35,386 bases of DNA from DASPJR01 sp035628505 (GTDB taxonomy: Bacteria > Planctomycetota > SZUA-567 > H5-PLA8): positions 1 to 35,386 of the forward strand of contig DASPJR010000190.1 in the NCBI GenBank assembly GCA_035628505.1, in the 5' to 3' direction. The notes beneath the pieces were generated by a model. It was not told the DNA's origin, ran no database searches, and saw nothing but the letters and a program-made list of their open reading frames with translations. The translations under genes and the position numbers were made by a program. Position 1 is the first letter of the stretch, and every line of letters begins with the position of its first letter. Positions 31,580 through 35,386 of the stretch are shown piece by piece.

Positions 31580-32938
31580 TCAACCCGCCTCGGACGGCTC
31601 GGATTTGTGTGAAGCTTCAAGGTAGCGGTAGAGGGACGAGAGTGAAACGCCGAGCTCTTCGGCGGCTTTGCGCTTATCCCCGCCGCAAAAGCTGAGCACC
31701 CGCCGCACGTGGGACTGTTCGAACGCGTGCACGGCCTGCTTCAAGCTGTTTGTATCGATGCTCTCCATGGTGCTGATTGCCGGCGTCACCAGGTCCGCTT
31801 CTTTCAGCAAGGGTTCCTGGCCAAGAATCATGGCGCGCTCGATTGTGTTGCGCAGTTCGCGAATATTGCCGCGCCAGGTATTCGCCAGCAGCGCCCGAGT
31901 GGCTTTCTCGTCCAGGCCGGTATACGCGCGGTTCAGCTCGCGGTTGAGACGCCGGATGAAATACGCGGCGAGCAGCGGAAGATCTTCGGGCCGTTCGCGC
32001 AGTGGCGGAAGATTGATTTCCACAATCGCCAGGCGGAAATAGAGGTCCTCGCGGAAGGTCCGGGCTTCGACTTCCTTGCGCAGATTCCTGTTGGTGGCTG
32101 CAACGATGCGGCCTTCGAACGGAATCCGCTTGGATGAGCCAACTGGCTGGATCATCTTTTCTTCCAGCACGCGAAGCAGCTTGGCCTGAAGCGTCATGGG
32201 CAGTTCGCCCATTTCGTCCAGGAAAAGCGTGCCCTTGCGCGCGGCGCGGAACATGCCCTCTGCGTCCGAAACAGCGCCGGTGTACGCGCCTTTCTGATGG
32301 CCGAAGAGTTCAGACTCCAGCAGTGTTTCTGGAATCGCCGCACAGTTTACCGGCACAAAGGGCTCACCTTTGGCGGCGCTCAATCCATGGATGGCGCGCG
32401 CAACAAGCTCCTTTCCGGTTCCCGACTCGCCGGTGATCAGCACGGGCGAGCGCGCCGCGGCGACTTTCTGGATCAGCTGCCGCACTCTCTCAAGAGCTGC
32501 GCTCTTTCCCACCATCTCCAGGTTGCCCAGACTACGGTCCAGATCGCGCTTGAGCATCTTGTTGGCAACGCGGAGCTCGGCATTCTCAACGATGCGGTTG
32601 ACCTTGGCCGTCAGGTCATCGAGCGCCACCGGCTTGATGAGATAATCAGCCGCTCCTGCTCGGAGCGCCTCGATAGCCGTCTCCATGCTGCCAAAGGCCG
32701 TCATCAGGATAAACTGCGTTTCAGGCGAGATCTCTTTGGCTTTGCGCATTAATTCAAGACCGTCTGTGCGCGGCATTCGCAGATCGGAGATGACCAGCTG
32801 CACAGAGTTGTTGCGCAATTCGGCGAGCGCGGCCGCGCCATCGGCTGCGGTCAGCACACGATAACCCTGATCGGCCAGCACTTCTGCCATTTCCCCGCGG
32901 ATGATTTCTTCGTCTTCAGCAATCAGAAGTGTGCTCAA
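31580..32938 (-). CDS. NtrC-family sigma-54-dependent response regulator
   Basis: A 452-aa regulator. The TTG at 32938 is chosen because GGGAG lies 8 nt upstream and the receiver domain begins directly (MSTLLIAEDEEIIRGE); an upstream extension is non-conserved. The receiver has the acidic pocket D9/E10, phospho-acceptor Asp52 (VISDLRMPRTDG), Thr80 and Lys102. The AAA+ domain has Walker A GESGTGKE (170-177), the sigma-54 loop GAYTGA (217-222, Tyr for the usual Phe) and Walker B LFLDE (238-242). The C-terminal Fis-type HTH is VRRVLSFCGGDKRKAAEELG, then VSLSSLYRYLE. It diverges from the protoglobin-nrfHA operon, which has a sigma-54 promoter, so it should activate it. In Desulfovibrio an NtrC-type NrfR plays that role. 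The partner kinase is not in the window. Confidence 0.93.
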   Translation of the reverse strand: MSTLLIAEDEEIIRGEMAEVLADQGYRVLTAADGAAALAELRNNSVQLVISDLRMPRTDGLELMRKAKEISPETQFILMTAFGSMETAIEALRAGAADYLIKPVALDDLTAKVNRIVENAELRVANKMLKRDLDRSLGNLEMVGKSAALERVRQLIQKVAAARSPVLITGESGTGKELVARAIHGLSAAKGEPFVPVNCAAIPETLLESELFGHQKGAYTGAVSDAEGMFRAARKGTLFLDEMGELPMTLQAKLLRVLEEKMIQPVGSSKRIPFEGRIVAATNRNLRKEVEARTFREDLYFRLAIVEINLPPLRERPEDLPLLAAYFIRRLNRELNRAYTGLDEKATRALLANTWRGNIRELRNTIERAMILGQEPLLKEADLVTPAISTMESIDTNSLKQAVHAFEQSHVRRVLSFCGGDKRKAAEELGVSLSSLYRYLEASHKSEPSEAG

Positions 32939-33034
32939 ACTCAATTCTCCCACGCCAGCCAAAGCATAATAGCAAGCAAAGTTCGTCCCATTTTGAAAAA
33001 ATTCGTAAGTGAAGGATTTATAAGCACTTAAAGA

Positions 33035-33068
33035 GACAAGAGGACTCTTCCGTAGAGTCCGGATTGTC
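33035..33068. promoter_or_regulatory. Inverted repeat, candidate enhancer (UAS) for the response regulator
   Basis: GGACTCT (33042-33048), a 5-nt spacer and AGAGTCC (33054-33060) form a perfect inverted repeat, flanked by a second pair GACAA (33035-33039) and TTGTC (33064-33068). Its centre lies about 140 bp upstream of the predicted sigma-54 start, within the usual enhancer range. A further TAAGTG...CACTTA pair lies at 33006-33030. Confidence 0.55.
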
Positions 33069-33163
33069 GCATATGAGAATGTGTTTCTTATTTTTGAAAA
33101 TCGAACAACGATGAGCCTTGAAGTAACTGAAGGTGATGTAATGGTTTGTAAATAAATACCGAA

Positions 33164-33180
33164 TGGCGCCCTGGTTGCCA
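33164..33180 (+). promoter_or_regulatory. Sigma-54 (-24/-12) promoter of the protoglobin-nrfHA operon
   Basis: TGGCGC, five bases, then TTGCCA gives GG at 33165-33166 and GC at 33177-33178 with exactly 10 nt between, the invariant sigma-54 spacing. Transcription should start near 33190. The AAGGAGAGG ribosome binding site of the first gene follows at 33220-33228. A sigma-54 activator is encoded divergently. Confidence 0.8.
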
Positions 33181-33231
33181 AAATGGCGCTCGGATTAGTT
33201 GGGCAACCCGTTTTCTAATAAGGAGAGGCGC

Positions 33232-33804
33232 ATGAAACACATCGACGAGGCAAAACTTGAGTCGGATCTGATATACCGCTTTCAGTATCTGACTGAGTTC
33301 ATGGGGTTTGGCGAGAAGGACATTCAGGTTATCGTTGGCGCCAAGGCGCTGCTGGCCCCGGTTGTTCCTGCCCTTGTGGATGCCGTCTACGACAAACTGT
33401 TCAGCTTCGATGCAACCAAACGGCATTTTGTTCCCGTCCAGAGCGGATACACAGGCGCCGCTCCGGTGTCAATCAACGATCTTTCCCATACTCATCCGAT
33501 GATTCAGTTCCGCAAAGACAAGCTCACCCGTTACCTGGTGCGCCTGGTCAGCGGTCCATATGACGCGAACATGGTCAAGTACCTCGATTTCGTCGGCGAG
33601 ATTCATACGGCCAAGGCCGGAAAGCCCGATATTGTCGTGCCGCTGGTTCAAATGAATGCGCTCATGGGTTTCGTCGCCGATGCCGTGATTGCAACCATCA
33701 GCAGCTTCGACATTCCCGCTGAAGACAAAACCAAGGCGCTGCGTGCCTACAGCAAACTGCTGTGGATCCAGAACGATCTGATCACGAGACACTATCAGAA
33801 ATGA
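33232..33804 (+). CDS. Protoglobin-family haem protein
   Basis: A 190-aa protein. The ATG at 33232 follows AAGGAG by 6 nt; a GTG/ATG further upstream lies in the promoter. The sequence shows the protoglobin pattern: distal-side RFQYLTEFMGF (16-26), GAKALLAPVVPALVDAVYDK, then the proximal histidine region DFVGEIHTAKAG with His125 as the probable F8 ligand, and PLVQMNALMGFVADAVIATI. There is no coupled output domain, so it is a single-domain globin. Protoglobins bind O2, CO and NO. Placed first in an operon with nitrite reductase, it may scavenge or sense NO formed from nitrite (inference). Its stop overlaps the nrfH start by 4 nt (ATGA). Confidence 0.85.
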   Translation: MKHIDEAKLESDLIYRFQYLTEFMGFGEKDIQVIVGAKALLAPVVPALVDAVYDKLFSFDATKRHFVPVQSGYTGAAPVSINDLSHTHPMIQFRKDKLTRYLVRLVSGPYDANMVKYLDFVGEIHTAKAGKPDIVVPLVQMNALMGFVADAVIATISSFDIPAEDKTKALRAYSKLLWIQNDLITRHYQK

Positions 33805-34244
33805 ATTTCATCCGCCGCCATCTGCTCTTGATACTGGCCGTGACGATCGGGATCACGGCCGGTCTGGGGCTGTACACGTTCAGCTACGCCGAAGGCCTCT
33901 CGTACTTCAGCAGTGATCCGGCGGCATGCGTGAACTGCCATATCATGAACGACCAGTATGACTCGTGGCGCAAGAGCAGTCATCATGCGGCGGCGGTGTG
34001 CGTCGATTGCCACATGCCCGAGAAGTTTTTCGAGAAGATTATCGCAAAAGCAGACAACGGCTTTCGTCACTCAAAAGGTTTCACGCTGCAGGACTTTCAC
34101 GAACCGATCCAGATCACGCCGCGCAATTCAGAAATTCTCCAGAACAACTGCCTGCGCTGCCATGGCGCCGTCGTTCATGGGATCGGCCAGAATGTGCGCT
34201 GCGTCCAGTGCCACTCGCATGTCGGGCACGGGGCACAGCGGTAG
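33801..34244 (+). CDS. nrfH: Cytochrome c nitrite reductase small subunit (tetrahaem quinol dehydrogenase)
   Basis: A 147-aa NapC/NirT-family protein. One membrane anchor (residues 7-28, LLLILAVTIGITAGLGLYTF) is followed by four CXXCH haem sites: CVNCH 43-47, CVDCH 67-71, CLRCH 117-121 and CVQCH 134-138. CVNCHIM keeps the Met49 found next to haem 1 in NrfH. It takes electrons from menaquinol and passes them to NrfA on the outer face of the inner membrane. It overlaps the protoglobin stop (ATGA), and nrfA begins 16 nt after its own stop, so all three are one operon. Length is normal for NrfH. Confidence 0.94.
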   Translation: MNFIRRHLLLILAVTIGITAGLGLYTFSYAEGLSYFSSDPAACVNCHIMNDQYDSWRKSSHHAAAVCVDCHMPEKFFEKIIAKADNGFRHSKGFTLQDFHEPIQITPRNSEILQNNCLRCHGAVVHGIGQNVRCVQCHSHVGHGAQR

Positions 34245-34260
34245 AGCGAGGGTTGAATTG

Positions 34261-35386
34261 ATGAGCGGTAACGAGACATCCGGTTCGCGAATGTGGCTCC
34301 TCGTGGCTGCGTTTCTGGCATCAGTAATTGCCGCGATAGTCATCCTGGCGCTGGTGCTGAATATCTTCGAGCGCAAGCAGGAAGCGAAGAACCCCTACGT
34401 GAAGCTGGTTGAGGTCACCGAGGACACGGAAGACCCGGCAGTCTGGGGAACCAATTTCCCCAGCCAGTACGATAGCTACAAACGCACGGTGGACGTCACG
34501 CGCACGCGCTTTGGCGGAAGCGACGCCATGCCGGCGCAGAAGCTCGAACGCGATCCGTGGCTCAAGCGCATGTTTGCCGGTTACGCCTTTTCTCTCGACT
34601 ACCGCGACCGCCGCGGCCATGCCTACATGCTCTACGACCAGGAGCAAACCGAGCGCATCACCAAAAGACCGCAGCCGGGTGCGTGTCTGCACTGTCACGC
34701 CTCGGTCATGCCCCTCTACCGACACCTGGGCCAGGGGGATGTGCAGAAGGGCTTCGAGCTGGCGTGCGGGATGCCATACCAGAAGGCGCACGACATGGTT
34801 GACGACAAGGGCAAGAAACTGGTTGAGCATCCCGTTACATGCCTGGACTGCCACGAGCCCTCCTCGATGAAGTTGCGAGTAACACGCCCTGCCTTCAAAG
34901 CCGCGATCAAGGAACTGAAGGCGCATCAGGGCATCAAGGATTACGACGTCGATCGCGACGCCACACATCAGGAGATGCGCACGTACGCGTGTGCGCAGTG
35001 CCACGTGGAATACTATTTCAAAGGGCAGAACAAGGTCGTGACTTACCCGTGGTCAAACGGGCTGAAGGTTGAAGAGATTGAGGAGTATTACGACAAGGCC
35101 GACTGGACTGACTACAAGCACGGCGAGACCGGCGCGCCGATCCTCAAGGCCCAGCATCCTGAATTTGAGCTCTGGAGCCAGGGGATTCACGCACGCAGCG
35201 GCGTGTCGTGTGCCGACTGCCACATGCCCTACAAACGCGAAGGTGCGATGAAAGTTTCCGATCATCAAGTGCGCAGCCCTCTGCTGAATATCAATCGCGC
35301 CTGCCAGCAGTGTCATCATTACCCCGAGAACGAGATCGCTGCGCGCGTCGACATCATTCAGAACCGCACGCATGAGCTGATGCAGC
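34261..35386 (+). CDS. nrfA: Cytochrome c nitrite reductase catalytic subunit, CXXCH-type (3' end outside window)
   Basis: 375 codons from ATG 34261; the rest is beyond the right edge. An N-terminal uncleaved-looking signal/anchor (MWLLVAAFLASVIAAIVILALVL) is followed by five haem motifs: CLHCH 142-146, CLDCH 194-198, CAQCH 244-248, CADCH 317-321 and CQQCH 348-352. The active-site haem normally uses CXXCK; here the first motif is CXXCH, with His146 in place of lysine. Other active-site parts are intact: Arg118 (RRGHAY), Tyr251, His299 in KAQHPEFE, and Ca2+ ligands Glu250, Lys296 and Gln298. CXXCH forms are known in Campylobacter jejuni and some other lineages. It reduces nitrite to ammonia with electrons from NrfH. 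Confidence 0.94.
   Translation, partial: MSGNETSGSRMWLLVAAFLASVIAAIVILALVLNIFERKQEAKNPYVKLVEVTEDTEDPAVWGTNFPSQYDSYKRTVDVTRTRFGGSDAMPAQKLERDPWLKRMFAGYAFSLDYRDRRGHAYMLYDQEQTERITKRPQPGACLHCHASVMPLYRHLGQGDVQKGFELACGMPYQKAHDMVDDKGKKLVEHPVTCLDCHEPSSMKLRVTRPAFKAAIKELKAHQGIKDYDVDRDATHQEMRTYACAQCHVEYYFKGQNKVVTYPWSNGLKVEEIEEYYDKADWTDYKHGETGAPILKAQHPEFELWSQGIHARSGVSCADCHMPYKREGAMKVSDHQVRSPLLNINRACQQCHHYPENEIAARVDIIQNRTHELMQ

Overview
The window reads as bacterial chromosome of moderately high GC, with well-formed Shine-Dalgarno sequences and many secreted proteins. The mix of a formylglycine sulfatase, a tandem DUF1080 protein, two secreted PQQ-type beta-propellers, a secreted sugar-isomerase-like TIM barrel, a GH81 glucanase and multidomain esterases is typical of polysaccharide-degrading Planctomycetota/Verrucomicrobiota (PVC) bacteria. 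That assignment is inference from gene content; there is no rRNA or phylogenetic marker. No phage, transposase, integrase or CRISPR array was seen.

Layout. 1-4.4 kb: a TerC/Alx membrane protein (cut by the left edge) divergent from an NhaR-like LysR regulator, then a large secreted TPR-plus-redoxin protein. 4.5-10 kb: a two-helix hypothetical, a secreted lactonase-type propeller, a ParD/ParE pair whose toxin looks internally shortened, a secreted LpqC-type esterase, a PQQ-like propeller and a DUF2892 protein. 10.2-14.2 kb: a gene-poor stretch with an orphan terminator, a small hypothetical, a sulfatase, a pentapeptide-repeat protein and a secreted TIM-barrel (glycosidase-like) protein. 14.2-18.1 kb: a heterodimeric ABC exporter with one consensus and one degenerate ATP site, preceded by a 16-codon ORF and an intrinsic terminator that together look like a translational attenuator. 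Next come tRNA-Ser(GGA) and its promoter.

18.7-27.7 kb: a double alpha/beta-hydrolase with a second domain lacking its serine; a TetR regulator and an epimerase either side of a 24-bp palindrome; a nucleoside hydrolase; and a sugar cluster in which DUF1080 and a PQQ propeller (one operon) diverge from a TIM-barrel isomerase-like gene. The DUF1080/TIM-barrel pair matches the 3-keto-glycoside pathway. 27.7-31.6 kb: a ModF-like double ATPase, a 14-codon ORF and a secreted GH81 beta-1,3-glucanase.

31.6-35.4 kb: a sigma-54-dependent response regulator divergent from a protoglobin-nrfH-nrfA operon. Between them lie a textbook -24/-12 promoter and an upstream inverted repeat at enhancer distance. 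The NrfA (cut by the right edge) has a CXXCH rather than CXXCK first haem motif. This reads as a nitrite/NO-responsive ammonification module.
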